DNA of 64,000 nt from Paenibacillus amylolyticus (GCF_001570725.1 NZ_BCNV01000001.1:3782001-3846000), one strand, 5' to 3'; counted from the first letter of the stretch, positions 44,554 through 54,981 are shown. Numbers and translations: made by a program. The notes: generated by a model not told the origin, from the sequence alone.

Positions 44554-45330
44554 ATGGCTATACAGATACAAGGCGTATCCAAATCATTTGTCAGTGCAAC
44601 CGGAGAAGATATTCAGGTACTCGCTGAGGTTTCGATGCAAATCAAGAAGCAGGAGTTCTTCAGTATTGTGGGACCGAGCGGCTGTGGCAAGAGTACGATC
44701 TTCAATATTATCGCGGGTCTGCTCAAGCCAACGAATGGCAAGGTTATCGTCTGTGGCGAAGAGATCGATCAGACCACCGGGCATGTCGGTTATATGATGC
44801 AGAAGGACCTGTTACTTCCCTGGAGAAGCATCCTGGACAATGTCACGCTAGGCTTGGAAGTGAAGGGCCTGTCCAAAAAGGATCGCGGCGATATTGCCAT
44901 GGATTATCTGGATCGTTATGGCCTGGCTTCATTCGCAGAAGCCTATCCCTCCACCCTATCAGGTGGTATGCGCCAACGTGTAGCCCTCATACGTACCCTC
45001 GTTACCCAGCCCGATATTATATTACTGGACGAACCCTTCTCCGCACTTGATTATCAGACCAGACTCATTCTGGAAGATGAAATCTTGTCTATCCTAAAAT
45101 CCGAGGGCAAGACAGGCGTGCTTATCACACATGACATTGAGGAAGCCATCGCCATCTCCGACCGCATTGCCGTTATGAGCAAAAGACCAACGACCGTGAA
45201 ACAGGTATACGATATCGGTCTCGCTTCGCAATATGGCTCAGCACTGAAAGCCCGCTCCGACCAGAAGTTCAAGCAGTATTTTGAATCGATCTGGTCAGAG
45301 CTTGATATCCAGATGGGGAGGATCAGCTAA
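44554..45330 (+). CDS. ABC transporter ATP-binding protein (SsuB/TauB/ThiZ type)
   Basis: A 258-residue ATPase of the nitrate/sulfonate/taurine/pyrimidine importer class. Walker A GPSGCGKSTIFNI, Q-loop MMQKDLLLPWRSI (the LPW form is typical of this class), signature LSGGMRQRVALIR, Walker B IILLDEPFSALD, switch His in VLITHDIEEA. The ATG at 44554 follows AAGGGG by nine bases; the frame is open further upstream but without family residues. The stop overlaps the permease start (TAATG). Confidence 0.93.
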   Translation: MAIQIQGVSKSFVSATGEDIQVLAEVSMQIKKQEFFSIVGPSGCGKSTIFNIIAGLLKPTNGKVIVCGEEIDQTTGHVGYMMQKDLLLPWRSILDNVTLGLEVKGLSKKDRGDIAMDYLDRYGLASFAEAYPSTLSGGMRQRVALIRTLVTQPDIILLDEPFSALDYQTRLILEDEILSILKSEGKTGVLITHDIEEAIAISDRIAVMSKRPTTVKQVYDIGLASQYGSALKARSDQKFKQYFESIWSELDIQMGRIS

Positions 45331-46196
45331 TGAAGAGCACATCACCTGAAATTACCCTTGCCGGAAAGCCTGCTGGAGTTGCGAAGAGTAAACGCAGACA
45401 ATCTACCTTCTCCAAAGAATGGCTGATGACGATGCTGTGGCGGTTCATTATTGTTGCGGTCATCCTGGTGATCTGGGAATCCGCCGTTCGATTGAAGCTC
45501 GTTAACGGATTCCTCATGGGATCACCAAGCGCCATTCTCGATGCCGCCATCACCATGGCCAGCTCAGGGCAACTGCTTACAGACGCGTTCGCAACGGTGA
45601 ATGCCACCGTTATTGGCTTCGTAGCCGGAAGCTTAATCGGCTCATTGGCAGGGCTGCTCATGTGGTATTCCAAGTCCGTTGCCCGTGTGCTCGATCCATT
45701 CATTGTAGCCATGAACGGCATCCCGAAGATTGCCCTCGCTCCGATGATTATCATCTGGTTCGGTTCAGGCCTCTTCTCCAAGATTGCTCTGGCCTCCGTG
45801 GCAACATTTATCGTAGCGTTGTTATCCGCCTACCAAGCGACGCATCAGATCGACGAATCTCAGATTAATCTGATGAAATCCTTCGGTGCAAAGAAATCAC
45901 AAATTTTCCGCAAAATTATCGTTCCTTCCTCCCTGCCATGGATCATCTCGGCCTTCCGGATCAATATCGGTTTGGCATTGGTGTCTGTTGTAGGTGGAGA
46001 ATTCATCTCTTCTGACAAAGGGCTCGGACACATGGTATTCGTCGAAGGTAACCTGTTCAACCTTCCAGCCGTATGGGTCGGCGTGTTCATGCTTATGCTG
46101 GTCGCCATGCTCCTCTACACCTGTGTTGGTTATATCGAATCCCGTCTCCTTCCATGGAATGACAACAAGACCAGCAGCAAATCCACATCTGTATAG
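45330..46196 (+). CDS. ABC transporter permease (SsuC/TauC type)
   Basis: A 288-residue permease with about six membrane helices and the coupling loop QINLMKSFGAKKSQIFRKII followed by VPSSLPWIISAFRINIGLAL, the hallmark of SsuC/TauC/ThiX permeases. It overlaps the ATPase gene by one base and is followed by the binding-protein gene 35 bases on. Confidence 0.93.
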   Translation: MKSTSPEITLAGKPAGVAKSKRRQSTFSKEWLMTMLWRFIIVAVILVIWESAVRLKLVNGFLMGSPSAILDAAITMASSGQLLTDAFATVNATVIGFVAGSLIGSLAGLLMWYSKSVARVLDPFIVAMNGIPKIALAPMIIIWFGSGLFSKIALASVATFIVALLSAYQATHQIDESQINLMKSFGAKKSQIFRKIIVPSSLPWIISAFRINIGLALVSVVGGEFISSDKGLGHMVFVEGNLFNLPAVWVGVFMLMLVAMLLYTCVGYIESRLLPWNDNKTSSKSTSV

Positions 46197-46230
46197 CTGA
46201 CCTACAACGATTAAAGGGGACTGATGACTA

Positions 46231-47259
46231 ATGGGTACATTCAAAAAGATAGCTTTTCTAGCAACGATGACGGTTATGTTGACCACACTGCTCAGTGCAT
46301 GCAGCAGCAATGCCACAACACCTGCGAGTGGCGCAGGTGCATCTGATAGCGGGGGGACAGCAAATACGCAGGTGGACAAAATTATGGTGTCCGAGGTGTA
46401 TCACAACCTGCTCTACCTTCCGCTGTATGTAGCGAATAACCAAGGATTCCTAGAGGAAAATCGCATTGAGTTAACCTCCATCCGCGCTGCCGGAAGCGGT
46501 CCAACAGCATTATCTTCGGTGATCTCAGGCGAGTCTGCGTTCTCTTTCCACGGTCCTGAGCATGTCGCATTCGCTAATGCAAAGGGCGGAGATGCTCGCT
46601 CACTGGTCCTTCTATCGGGCAGTGCTCCAGTATGGGCGGTTGCGCGAGAAGGAGTAACTGTGAGTTCAACAGCGGATTTCAAAGGTAAAACCATCGTTGT
46701 CGGCTTGGCACCTACAAGTTCGAACAGTTTACTCCGGAAGTTATTCGCAGACAATAACATCGATATCGACAAGGATGTGACGATCACCGAGGTTCAGAAT
46801 GGCTCCGAGCTTGGTGCTGTATTAGCCGGCAAAGCCGACATTGCTATCGTTTACGAACCGCAGCTGGATCAAGGCATTGCAGAGGGACTTCATATTGTCC
46901 ATGATTTCACCAAGGATTACCCTGACTTTGCCTTTGCAACGATGAATACAACCGCAAGCTTCATTGAGAAGAATCCTGATCTCACCCAGCGCTTTGTCAC
47001 CTCTATTGAGCAGGCCCTGGACTACATTCAATCAAATCCTGAAGGCACAAAAGCAGTTGCCGTGAAGGAATTCCCGAATCTGGACAAAAACGTCGTGGAG
47101 CAAGCGGTACAACGCATGATCGACAGCAAGGTATATCCTGCGGAGGGACTCATCAACGAATCCGCCTTCGAGACCGCAATTGAAATGCAGCGCTTCATCG
47201 GCAATCTGAAGGAGGACCTCGCTTACGAGGAGATAATCGATTCAAGCTTCACCAAATAG
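46231..47259 (+). CDS. ABC transporter substrate-binding lipoprotein (NMT1/THI5-like)
   Basis: A 342-residue lipoprotein (lipobox LSAC, about Cys24). NMT1/SsuA-type fold: NLLYLPLYVANNQGFLEENRIE, ALSSVISGESAFSFHGPEHVA, DFKGKTIVVG and VLAGKADIAIVYEPQLDQG. Family members bind sulfonates, thiamin pyrimidines, urea-like compounds and other small N- or S-containing molecules. The next genes (amidase, RidA) point to a nitrogenous amide here. Confidence 0.9.
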   Translation: MGTFKKIAFLATMTVMLTTLLSACSSNATTPASGAGASDSGGTANTQVDKIMVSEVYHNLLYLPLYVANNQGFLEENRIELTSIRAAGSGPTALSSVISGESAFSFHGPEHVAFANAKGGDARSLVLLSGSAPVWAVAREGVTVSSTADFKGKTIVVGLAPTSSNSLLRKLFADNNIDIDKDVTITEVQNGSELGAVLAGKADIAIVYEPQLDQGIAEGLHIVHDFTKDYPDFAFATMNTTASFIEKNPDLTQRFVTSIEQALDYIQSNPEGTKAVAVKEFPNLDKNVVEQAVQRMIDSKVYPAEGLINESAFETAIEMQRFIGNLKEDLAYEEIIDSSFTK

Positions 47260-47270
47260 AGAGAGAAAGG

Positions 47271-47456
47271 GTGATTACTCTGAACCAAGACGACTATCTC
47301 ACACACCGCCGTACTGAAAGTGCGAAATACGCATACGGAGTTATTACCAGCGAGGAGCTTGCCCTATTTACAGCCGACTTGAAGCTGATTCGAGGCTTCA
47401 AATTGCCAGAAGAAGTTGGACCCAATTCACCGCATAGGAGGGAGCCTCTGCGATGA
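47271..47456 (+). CDS. Small AtzG/GatC-like subunit of the downstream amidase
   Basis: A 61-residue soluble protein whose stop overlaps the amidase start (ATGA). The C-terminal part, ADLKLIRGFKLPEEVGPNSP then HRREP, resembles AtzG (DUF4089), the small partner that wraps the amidase AtzE and ends in a FPLP(D/E)xxEP-type motif. The resemblance is weak and from memory, so the pairing rests mostly on location. The GTG at 47271 is inside the AAAGGGTGA site; CTG at 47280 is an alternative start. Confidence 0.55.
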   Translation: MITLNQDDYLTHRRTESAKYAYGVITSEELALFTADLKLIRGFKLPEEVGPNSPHRREPLR

Positions 47457-48829
47457 TTACAAAACCACTGAACGAGCTGACGATTGCTGAAGTCGCAACA
47501 CTGATTAAAAACAAGACCATATCTCCTGTCGAGCTTACGAAATCCTATTTGAATCGCATTGAGAAAGTAGAACCTGCTGTGCAAGCCTTCGTTACAGTCA
47601 CCACTGAGCAAGCCTTGCAGGCTGCAAAAGAGTCTGAGCGCAAGCTGATGAATGGCGAATATCTCGGTCCTCTGCATGGCATTCCCTATGGAGCCAAAGA
47701 TATTATCCATACCGCTGGCATACGCACATCGGCCGGATCAAGCACTTATCCAGACTTCGTACCCGGAACGAATGCTACTGTGATTAATAAGCTTCAGGCT
47801 GCAGGTGCTATCCTGCTCGGTAAGACAACAACGACGGAATATGCCTTCCAAGGAGGAGAACCACCTACCCGCAACCCGTGGAATCTAGAACATACGCCGG
47901 GCGGTTCCAGCTCCGGCTCCGCCGCTGCAGTAGCGGCTGGCATGGCCTCCTTCACACTCGGAACACAGACTTTCGGATCTCTGCTTAGACCCGCAGCTTA
48001 CAACGGATTAACCTGTATGAAACCCACTTACGGCAGGGTTAGCCGTAACGGTGTCATCACAGCCAGCTGGAGCCTGGATCATATTGGCGCCTTCACTCGA
48101 TCTGCCCAAGATAACGCGATCGTTCTGGAAGCGATGGCCGGACAAGATGAGCTGGACTCCTTCACGCTTCCTTATGGCAAGCCAGACTTAACAAATGCTC
48201 TTGAGCATCCTATTTCAGGAATGGTGATCGGTCTGCCGAGCAACTTCTTCCAGACGGATGAACCGGCGATCTTGTTAGCCGTAGAGGCGGCAATCGCTGT
48301 GCTTGAGAAGCTGGGCATGCAATGGAAGAAAGTTGACCTGCCTTCTTATATGGAAGAGACCGTCGCTGCTCATCGTACGGTTATGCGGGCAGAAGCTGCC
48401 GCCTTCCATCAGGAACGCTTTGCAGAAGCGTCTAATCGTTACGGCCACACGATGCGGGAGCAGCTTGAACTCGGCTACCAGACGAGTGCTGTTGACTATT
48501 TGCAGGCACAGCGCATCCGAACGATATTCCGCAGCGAGATGATGATGCTTTTCGATGAAGTGGATGTGTTACTGACTCCATCAACACCATATGTGGCCCC
48601 CTATGGCTACAAGACGGGAAGCCCGATTTTCAACGGACCGTTCACCAATACGGGTCTACCATCCATCACCGTACCCATCGGGTTCGATACCACCTCAGGG
48701 AAACAGTTACCTATCGGCATGCAGCTGGCCGGTCCACTCATGAGGGAAGACCGCCTGTTGTCCATCGCCCATCATTATCAGCAGGCTACGAACTGGCATC
48801 AGTTAACAACAAATATACACACTTATTAG
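47453..48829 (+). CDS. Amidase signature family hydrolase (AtzE/GatA-like)
   Basis: A 458-residue amidase with the Ser-cisSer-Lys triad: Lys82 in GIPYGAKDII, cis-Ser in the PGGSSSGSAAAVAAG segment (about residue 153), and nucleophile Ser176 in TQTFGSLLRPA, where most relatives have GGS rather than FGS. It cleaves an amide to acid and ammonia. A small overlapping AtzG-like gene before it and RidA after it match clusters in which AtzE-type amidases degrade carboxybiuret- or hydantoin-like compounds. Start ATG at 47453, with GGAGG about eight bases upstream. Confidence 0.9.
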   Translation: MITKPLNELTIAEVATLIKNKTISPVELTKSYLNRIEKVEPAVQAFVTVTTEQALQAAKESERKLMNGEYLGPLHGIPYGAKDIIHTAGIRTSAGSSTYPDFVPGTNATVINKLQAAGAILLGKTTTTEYAFQGGEPPTRNPWNLEHTPGGSSSGSAAAVAAGMASFTLGTQTFGSLLRPAAYNGLTCMKPTYGRVSRNGVITASWSLDHIGAFTRSAQDNAIVLEAMAGQDELDSFTLPYGKPDLTNALEHPISGMVIGLPSNFFQTDEPAILLAVEAAIAVLEKLGMQWKKVDLPSYMEETVAAHRTVMRAEAAAFHQERFAEASNRYGHTMREQLELGYQTSAVDYLQAQRIRTIFRSEMMMLFDEVDVLLTPSTPYVAPYGYKTGSPIFNGPFTNTGLPSITVPIGFDTTSGKQLPIGMQLAGPLMREDRLLSIAHHYQQATNWHQLTTNIHTY

Positions 48830-48836
48830 GAAAGGA

Positions 48837-49235
48837 ATGACAACTACGATGTCTACCATCATACATGCAAGTGCAGCACCCAAGTTCCCGCTTCCTTTCT
48901 CCCATGCCGTCCGCGCAGGAGATTTGGTCTACGTCGCAGGTCAAGTAGGTGTCGATCCACAGACACTTGAGCCCATCGGCGGCATTAAGGAGCAGACTGA
49001 GCAGTGCATTCGTAATATTGAGGTGATCCTGCAAGAAGCCGGACTTACACTCGATCATATCGTGAAGGCAACCACCCATCTGGCCCGAGTGGAGGATCAG
49101 CCCGAATACAACGAAGTGTATGCGCGAATGATTAAACAGCCATATCCCGCCCGTATTACCGTATTCAGCGGGTTAGGCCCTTATTTAATTGAGATGGAAG
49201 TGTTGGCGTATGCACCATCCGTTCGGGGAGAGTAG
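48837..49235 (+). CDS. RidA family enamine/imine deaminase
   Basis: A 132-residue YjgF/YER057c/UK114 (Rid) protein. VYVAGQVGVDPQTLE, the conserved Arg in YPARITVF, and the Glu in LIEMEVLAYAP are the usual active-site positions. RidA-type enzymes speed hydrolysis of reactive enamines/imines, and specialised Rids sit in N-heterocycle and amide catabolic operons. Seven bases after the amidase stop. ATG at 48837 or 48849; spacing from AGGAAAGG does not decide. Confidence 0.88.
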   Translation: MTTTMSTIIHASAAPKFPLPFSHAVRAGDLVYVAGQVGVDPQTLEPIGGIKEQTEQCIRNIEVILQEAGLTLDHIVKATTHLARVEDQPEYNEVYARMIKQPYPARITVFSGLGPYLIEMEVLAYAPSVRGE

Positions 49236-49245
49236 CACATCACAT

Positions 49246-49330
49246 AAAAAGCACCTGTACCCTTAGATGGGTACAGGTGCTCACTTTGTTGAGAAACCCG
49301 GTTCTCTTTTGAGAGACGGGTTTCTTTCAT
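49246..49330 (+). terminator. Tandem terminators after the amidase operon
   Basis: First: AGCACCTGTACCC/GGGTACAGGTGCT with loop TTAGAT. Second, 5-10 bases on: GAAACCCG/CGGGTTTC with inner TCTC/GAGA, then TTTCTTTC. Confidence 0.85.
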
Positions 49331-49334
49331 ATTC

Positions 49335-51410
49335 CTATTTTGTTTTGAAGCGGGATGATTCTTCAGCAAGTTGTTTGGTGAGTCCATTAATGGTCTGCAC
49401 CAGCTCTGCCAGATGTCCAGTCATGCCCGATTGTTCTTGCATTGTTGCCGTCACTTCCTCAATGGATGCCGAGACCTCTTCTCCTGAAGCCGACAGATTC
49501 TGCGCAGCTCCAAGCACATCATCCTTATCCCGCTCAATGGACTCGATCTCGGAAGCGATCGCCTGTACCTGATTCATCATGTCCTGCATATTTTGGGTGA
49601 CAAAATTAAAGGTTTCTTTGGTCTGGCTCACACTGCGCTTATGCTGTTCCGCAATCGCCTCAATGGCATGTACACTGCGATTATTCTGCTCCACATGTGC
49701 TATGGTCTGCATCACAATACGATTGATGTCCTCTGATTGCGCCGTTGTCTGCTCAGCCAGCTTGCGAATCTCGGAAGCAACGACTGCGAAGCCACGCCCC
49801 TGATCGCCAGCTCTCGCCGCCTCGATGGAAGCATTCAGTGCCAGCAACTTGGTCTGATTCGCAATCTCGGCAATCGTGCCCGTAATCTGATGGATACCGG
49901 AGGAACTCTCGGCGAGCTGAACCGTAATCTGTGAGATGTTGCTCACTTCCGCTTCATTCTGTCCATTTACCGCAATAAGAGCATCAATGACCTCATGATT
50001 ATTTTTAAATGCGTCCGTGATCTCATCCGCCTTAAGCCTAACGGACTGTGACATCTCATTCACGTTCTCAATCTTGTTCCCAACATTCATGAATTTATCC
50101 ACGATGGATTCCGTGTCGTTCGCCTGTGATTCCATCGCCCGTGAAATCTCAAGGGCCGTCGCTGTTGTATCGGTTATAGAAGTCGACGTCTGCTGTGCAG
50201 ACTGGTCCAGCTCGGTAGTGCTTGTATTCAGGACCCCGATGGAACGGTTCATGCTGGAGATTAGTTGTTTGTTCCCCTCGGCCATCGTGTTGAAGCTGTC
50301 TGCCAATTCTTTGAATTCCCCGGTATATTTGCCTTCTGCCTGCACCGTCAGATCTCCTCCGGCCAACTGTTTGAACAACAGCGTTATTCGGCTAATCGGT
50401 CTGGTCACCAGCTGCGAGATCAGGATACCTGCGATGATAGACACGGCAATGGCACTGAACAAAACAATGTACATTTGCTTCGCCATACCTACCAGCGGCT
50501 TCCGTACATCCGTATATGTATCCTCGACGATCACCGTCCAATCGGATCGAGGAATCTTCGAGTAAAATACCACTTTCTCGTCTGTACTCACTTCCCCCTG
50601 TTGCAATGTATCACTTGAAGCCAGATCGATCAGAGACTGATACTCCCCTGATTCCAGCGGCTTTCCTGCCAGACTCTCGTCTGCCGAATGATACATGACC
50701 GTTCCGATTCGGTCCAAAATAATAACTTTACCCTCTTCGTTAATCTTGACGTTCTGCAACTGATTCACGAAGAATGATGTAGAAGCGGTAGAGACAAGTA
50801 CCCCCTCCACTTGCTTGTTCTCATTATAGATCGGGGATGCAAACACCGTACCCAATGTGCCCAACGTCTTGGAAATGATGCCTTCGCTAATGACGTTACG
50901 TCCCTTGATGGCTTCCTGGAAATAGGCACGGTCTGCCCGTTCACCTCCAAGAGACTCCGGGTCGTTCGCCGCAACCACGGTTCCATTCCGATCCACCAGA
51001 ATCAGAACACTGTTGCCCTCCATGCCAGCTAAGCTATCTGCCAATATCCCATTGGCTTTATTAACAAGTTCACTGTTTTCCTCGAAAAATGCTTCGTTAT
51101 CTTCGCCCTCTGCTGCATTCCGAATCTCCAGTAAATCTTGGAATGTCCGATGTGTTGTGATCAGAAACGTAGACTGCTCTTCCAGACTGAGTGAGGTAAA
51201 TAGTCCTGCACCAATCCGGTCAGAGGTCGACTGGATCTCATCTCTGCTTTTGTCCAATGTAATGTCCTCTGCCACTTTGTAGCATAGCACTGCCGTCACG
51301 GCTAGTACGACGCACACCAGCTGACCAATCATTAGTGGTAATTTGAAGCGAAAAGACATGTTGGTCAAGCGTTGCCTCGCCTTTGCAAATAACATGAATA
51401 CATTCACCAT
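49335..51410 (-). CDS. Methyl-accepting chemotaxis protein (Cache sensor)
   Basis: A 691-residue chemoreceptor. Membrane helix near 20-43, an extracytoplasmic Cache-type domain ([45 protein letters not shown]), second helix near 305-330, HAMP ([20 protein letters not shown]), and the signalling tip with [20 protein letters not shown] and [16 protein letters not shown], which contact CheA/CheW. The C-terminus lacks a CheR-tether pentapeptide. The ligand of the Cache domain is unknown; its position next to the amide-uptake operon might hint at a related attractant, which is only a guess. Confidence 0.93.
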   Translation of the reverse strand: MVNVFMLFAKARQRLTNMSFRFKLPLMIGQLVCVVLAVTAVLCYKVAEDITLDKSRDEIQSTSDRIGAGLFTSLSLEEQSTFLITTHRTFQDLLEIRNAAEGEDNEAFFEENSELVNKANGILADSLAGMEGNSVLILVDRNGTVVAANDPESLGGERADRAYFQEAIKGRNVISEGIISKTLGTLGTVFASPIYNENKQVEGVLVSTASTSFFVNQLQNVKINEEGKVIILDRIGTVMYHSADESLAGKPLESGEYQSLIDLASSDTLQQGEVSTDEKVVFYSKIPRSDWTVIVEDTYTDVRKPLVGMAKQMYIVLFSAIAVSIIAGILISQLVTRPISRITLLFKQLAGGDLTVQAEGKYTGEFKELADSFNTMAEGNKQLISSMNRSIGVLNTSTTELDQSAQQTSTSITDTTATALEISRAMESQANDTESIVDKFMNVGNKIENVNEMSQSVRLKADEITDAFKNNHEVIDALIAVNGQNEAEVSNISQITVQLAESSSGIHQITGTIAEIANQTKLLALNASIEAARAGDQGRGFAVVASEIRKLAEQTTAQSEDINRIVMQTIAHVEQNNRSVHAIEAIAEQHKRSVSQTKETFNFVTQNMQDMMNQVQAIASEIESIERDKDDVLGAAQNLSASGEEVSASIEEVTATMQEQSGMTGHLAELVQTINGLTKQLAEESSRFKTK

Positions 51411-51651
51411 CCATCCTCATTCTTGTTGGGTCCAATATAATATGGGTTAACTTTATATCGGTCGTTATCAAATAATCATCCAGCACTAAAACGCTTACAA
51501 AAATATTTTTATTATCCTTTGGAGACGGATGATTGTAGGTCCAAGGCCGCTGTTGACGATTGGAAAATGTAGACTTTGGGTTAATACAAAATATGACATC
51601 AACATCGTATAATGTATGAAATACATATCGTGCAGGAAGAGGGACGACTAA

Positions 51652-52068
51652 TTGAATACGAAAATGCCCAATTTATTAAATGTCATCCGTGCCCTGTTAG
51701 GGGTACAATTCATCTTCATTGGGATTTCCATGGCATTCCTTATCGCAGATCTATTCCGTGATAGTGCGGATTACTCCGCGTTTCCGCTATCGGATCAGAT
51801 CGCCTATTTTGTAAGTATCGGGCTCCGAGTCCTCATGGTTCTGGTTCCCCCGATTCTGACCATCGTATTTATCTCCAGACGAAGCTATACGCTAACGATT
51901 ACGTTTATGAGCCTGGCCTTATTTTTCGGCGTTGTGTTCTTTCAGAATTTTCTCGTCTTGCTGCACATCTTCATGTTGCTTACCCTGCTGCTCCACAAGC
52001 CCAGCAAGGTGTATCTGAAGCAGGAAAGCTCTCGGGAAGAATACAACCAGAACAATCTGCGGTTATAG
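51652..52068 (+). CDS. Hypothetical four-helix membrane protein, paralogue 1
   Basis: A 138-residue membrane protein with about four helices and a C-terminal HKPSKVYLKQE basic stretch. Opening PNLLNVIRALLGVQFIFIGI. Start TTG at 51652, eight bases after AGAGGG. It is followed 25 bases later by a clear paralogue (same start motif LLNVxR, same ending LHxPSKxYLK), so the pair arose by tandem duplication. No known family recognised. Confidence 0.72.
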   Translation: MNTKMPNLLNVIRALLGVQFIFIGISMAFLIADLFRDSADYSAFPLSDQIAYFVSIGLRVLMVLVPPILTIVFISRRSYTLTITFMSLALFFGVVFFQNFLVLLHIFMLLTLLLHKPSKVYLKQESSREEYNQNNLRL

Positions 52069-52093
52069 GTTCGAAGAGAATAGGAGAAGTGGT

Positions 52094-52519
52094 ATGGTAA
52101 AAACAGCATTACCCACGTTACTAAATGTCGTGCGCATTTTGTTGAGTGTAAAACTGATCTACGTGATTGTGTCCTTTATTGCGTTTCTCATTGACTTCAA
52201 CCAGAACATGGAGGCCTATCTCGCCTTCTCATACAAAGGAAATGATCTGGCTTACGCCTCTGGCGTAATTATAGCAAGAATGTTGTTTATCATCGGTCCC
52301 AGCCTGCTCGCCTTTATATTCATCACCAAGAGAAAGTTCAAGCTCACGGTGACGTTTCTGAGTCTGGCCCTATTCGTTGCCATTCCGAATGAGAGTAACC
52401 TGTTCACCCTGGTTCATCTCTTCGCCCTGCTCATCGTACTCTTGCACCGTCCAAGCAAGATGTATCTGAAACGAAAGGACACCCGTGTTAATGAGGCAGT
52501 GATCGAACCGAAGGATTAA
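52094..52519 (+). CDS. Hypothetical four-helix membrane protein, paralogue 2
   Basis: A 141-residue paralogue of the gene before it: LPTLLNVVRILLSVKLIYVI, a middle FITKRKFKLTVTFLSLALF, and LLHRPSKMYLKRKD. TAGGAGAAG lies about seven bases before the ATG. Likely co-transcribed with the first copy. Function unknown. Confidence 0.72.
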   Translation: MVKTALPTLLNVVRILLSVKLIYVIVSFIAFLIDFNQNMEAYLAFSYKGNDLAYASGVIIARMLFIIGPSLLAFIFITKRKFKLTVTFLSLALFVAIPNESNLFTLVHLFALLIVLLHRPSKMYLKRKDTRVNEAVIEPKD

Positions 52520-52593
52520 TTCGAAAAGGGGATCAAATGACATTGAAGTCCAGAAAAAACGGTTGAGCGCACAAGATATGATGTCATAATAAA

Positions 52594-52634
52594 AACAAGG
52601 ACGTTCCTCAGTAAAAAAGGAACGTCCTTGTTTA
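52594..52634. terminator. Bidirectional terminator
   Basis: AAACAAGGACGTTCCT and AGGAACGTCCTTGTTT arms with a short A-rich loop, between the + strand membrane genes and the - strand dehydrogenase. Confidence 0.88.
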
Positions 52635-52669
52635 ATAGCTCACTATATATGAGAATGTGTGATTTGCAA

Positions 52670-53833
52670 TTACAGCGCAGCTTGATAAATTTGTACTACA
52701 TCTTCACGCTGCAATTTTTTGAAGAATCCGAACGGACCGAATCGCATTGCTTTATCAGCCATTGCGTCTATCTGACTGTCGTCGATGTCATAGTCAGCCA
52801 GACGGCTAGGAGCACCAATTGAAGTCCAGAAATGGCGCAATGCTTCAATGCCTTCTTCAGCCACTTGTTTGTCCGACTTTCCAGCAGGGTTGATATCAAA
52901 TACATTAACGGCCATACGTTTGAATCGATCTACATCCACATCCAGATTATGCTTCATCCAGTGAGGGAAGAGGATTGCAAGGCCACCCCCATGAGGAATG
53001 TCATACACGGCCGAAACGGCATGTTCTATATTGTGAGAAGCCCAATCTCCGGCAAGCCCCATATTCAGGACATCGTTAAGCGCCATTGTTCCACAGTATA
53101 GAATGGTTTCACGCAGTTCATAGTTTTCCGGATCTTTGATCAGGCGAGGAGCTGTATCGATGACGGTACGAAGAATCGTCTCACAGAACCCAAGCTGAAC
53201 CGGTGTATTCGTATCCAGATGAAAATAATGTTCAAACACATGAGACATCATATCCACCATACCGTATACCGTCTGATCCAAAGGTACCGTGTATGTGTTC
53301 ACTGGATCAAGAATGGAGAACGCTGGGAAAGAATACTCGCTGAACCATGCCCATTTCTCCTGTGTGTCCTGATTGGTAATTACTGAACCGTTGTTCATCT
53401 CGGAGCCTGTCGCTGCCATCGTCAGAATTGTACCCAGTGGAAGTCCGCCTTCTGGAGTGGCTTCACGTACAACAACATCCCACATGTCTCCATCGTATTT
53501 GGCTCCTACTGCGATGGCTTTCCCACAGTCAAGTACACTGCCGCCCCCAACCGCAAGAACCAGATCAATGTTATGTGTTCTGCATAGTTCTACGCCCTTA
53601 TGAACCGTAGACAGACGAGGGTTCGGCTCTACACCAGCCAGTTCCGTCACCTCTGCTCCGATTTCATTCAGCTGGCTGATTACCTGATCGTACAGCCCGC
53701 TACGTTTGATGCTTCCACCACCATATACAAGTAAAATACGATTTCCGTATTTTGGAACTTCGGTTTGTAGTGCTTGAAGTTGCCCTTTGCCAAAAATCAG
53801 CCGGGTCGGATTGTAAAACTGAAAAGATCTCAT
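52670..53833 (-). CDS. Iron-containing alcohol dehydrogenase (YugJ/BdhA type)
   Basis: A 387-residue group III alcohol dehydrogenase, matching the length of B. subtilis YugJ/YugK. Motifs: [14 protein letters not shown] at the N-terminus, [20 protein letters not shown] for NAD(P) binding, and metal ligands within [11 protein letters not shown] and [20 protein letters not shown]. Likely an NAD(P)H-dependent butanol/aldehyde reductase. The ATG at 53833 follows GGAGGAA by eight bases; the longer in-frame reading from 53872 would swallow the site. Confidence 0.93.
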   Translation of the reverse strand: MRSFQFYNPTRLIFGKGQLQALQTEVPKYGNRILLVYGGGSIKRSGLYDQVISQLNEIGAEVTELAGVEPNPRLSTVHKGVELCRTHNIDLVLAVGGGSVLDCGKAIAVGAKYDGDMWDVVVREATPEGGLPLGTILTMAATGSEMNNGSVITNQDTQEKWAWFSEYSFPAFSILDPVNTYTVPLDQTVYGMVDMMSHVFEHYFHLDTNTPVQLGFCETILRTVIDTAPRLIKDPENYELRETILYCGTMALNDVLNMGLAGDWASHNIEHAVSAVYDIPHGGGLAILFPHWMKHNLDVDVDRFKRMAVNVFDINPAGKSDKQVAEEGIEALRHFWTSIGAPSRLADYDIDDSQIDAMADKAMRFGPFGFFKKLQREDVVQIYQAAL

Positions 53834-53969
53834 AACGTATGTTCCTCCAAAGAAGTCTGAAATTTTGTGCATCCACCATTATAGTTCTCTTTATTCGTAA
53901 AAACAAATACAGGCAAGAAGGAGATAACAGATGAGTATGGAGTCTAGTATGGCAAAACACTGTTCTCTT

Positions 53970-54010
53970 GGACAAAAAACTCCTGCCAGCAAAGTGGCAG
54001 GAGCTTACTT
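53970..54010 (-). terminator. Intrinsic terminator of the amidohydrolase gene
   Basis: On the - strand AGCTCCTGCCA and TGGCAGGAGT arms with loop CTTTGC are followed by TTTTTTG. Confidence 0.85.
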
Positions 54011-54102
54011 CATAGGGATTCACATGAACATCGCATGATTCATGCTTCCATGACAGGCATGCTATACGTCCCCTCAGATATTAAGAATTCAGTACCTAGG
54101 TT

Positions 54103-54981
54103 CTACCCCAGATCGGCAATCCGCTGTTCAATACGCGGAAACAGCCCAAAGGCATTCTGGTAGAATACTTTATCATGATGCTGCTCCGGTACAAGTCGGC
54201 GGACAAATTCGGCATACAGATCGATAGGAGCAAGCGGCCAGTCGGTGCCAAACAGCATTTTCTCGTAATGATCCGAATAGACCAAAGCCCGGCGGAAATG
54301 ATCCATGAACAAAGGTTCGTTCATGAAACGTTCAAAATGAGGCCGATCCCCCACCACAAGACCAGACAAATCCGCATACACGTTAGGATTCTTCGCCACC
54401 ACTTCAGCTGCATCCATCACCCAGGGATCACCCAGATGACAGATCATGAAGTTCACACCGCGCTGCTGCAAGGCTAATTCATCCACGGTCAGTGGATGCG
54501 AATATTTGAGCAATCCATTCATGGAGTACGTGTCACCCGTATGAATCACCACAGGCAGGTTGTACTTGGCTGCGAGTTCATAGACCGGGGTATAGATTTT
54601 GTCATACACATAGTGATGATAGTATCCGGCATAGAGTTTGATTCCGGCTACCTCAGGGGATTGCAGTCTTGCTTCAATCCGATCAAGCTCGTCCTGAGCG
54701 TGTTTACCATCTAGCGCATTAGGATTGATTCCCACGCATTCCATGAGGAATGAGGGAACCTTCTCTTCCAGATTAAGTCCCATCGGATTAGGGGAACTGG
54801 AATCCGGGAATGCTCCCTTCGTCTGCTCCGTAACCCCCATTCCGATGCCCAGAATGACGTCGTTCTTATCGAACTCCGCTTTAAGACCAGCGGCAGAGTA
54901 ATCCACTTTCGATAGATCTATCGCTGTTCGGTGAAAGCTGTCGATGTCCGACAGATGAATGTGAATATCAATGATCGGCAT
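54103..54981 (-). CDS. Metal-dependent amidohydrolase (PF04909-type)
   Basis: A 292-residue TIM-barrel hydrolase of the amidohydrolase-2 class. Metal ligands: HxH in IIDIHIHLSDID, His in VVIHTGDTYS, His in FMICHLGDPW and Asp in LFGTDWPLAP. Family members include ACMSD-type decarboxylases and lactonases. It overlaps the large GNAT/beta protein gene by 14 bases, so the two are co-translated and probably act on related substrates. ATG at 54981 after GGGAGG by six bases; the upstream in-frame ATG lies deep in the other gene. Confidence 0.87.
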   Translation of the reverse strand: MPIIDIHIHLSDIDSFHRTAIDLSKVDYSAAGLKAEFDKNDVILGIGMGVTEQTKGAFPDSSSPNPMGLNLEEKVPSFLMECVGINPNALDGKHAQDELDRIEARLQSPEVAGIKLYAGYYHHYVYDKIYTPVYELAAKYNLPVVIHTGDTYSMNGLLKYSHPLTVDELALQQRGVNFMICHLGDPWVMDAAEVVAKNPNVYADLSGLVVGDRPHFERFMNEPLFMDHFRRALVYSDHYEKMLFGTDWPLAPIDLYAEFVRRLVPEQHHDKVFYQNAFGLFPRIEQRIADLG

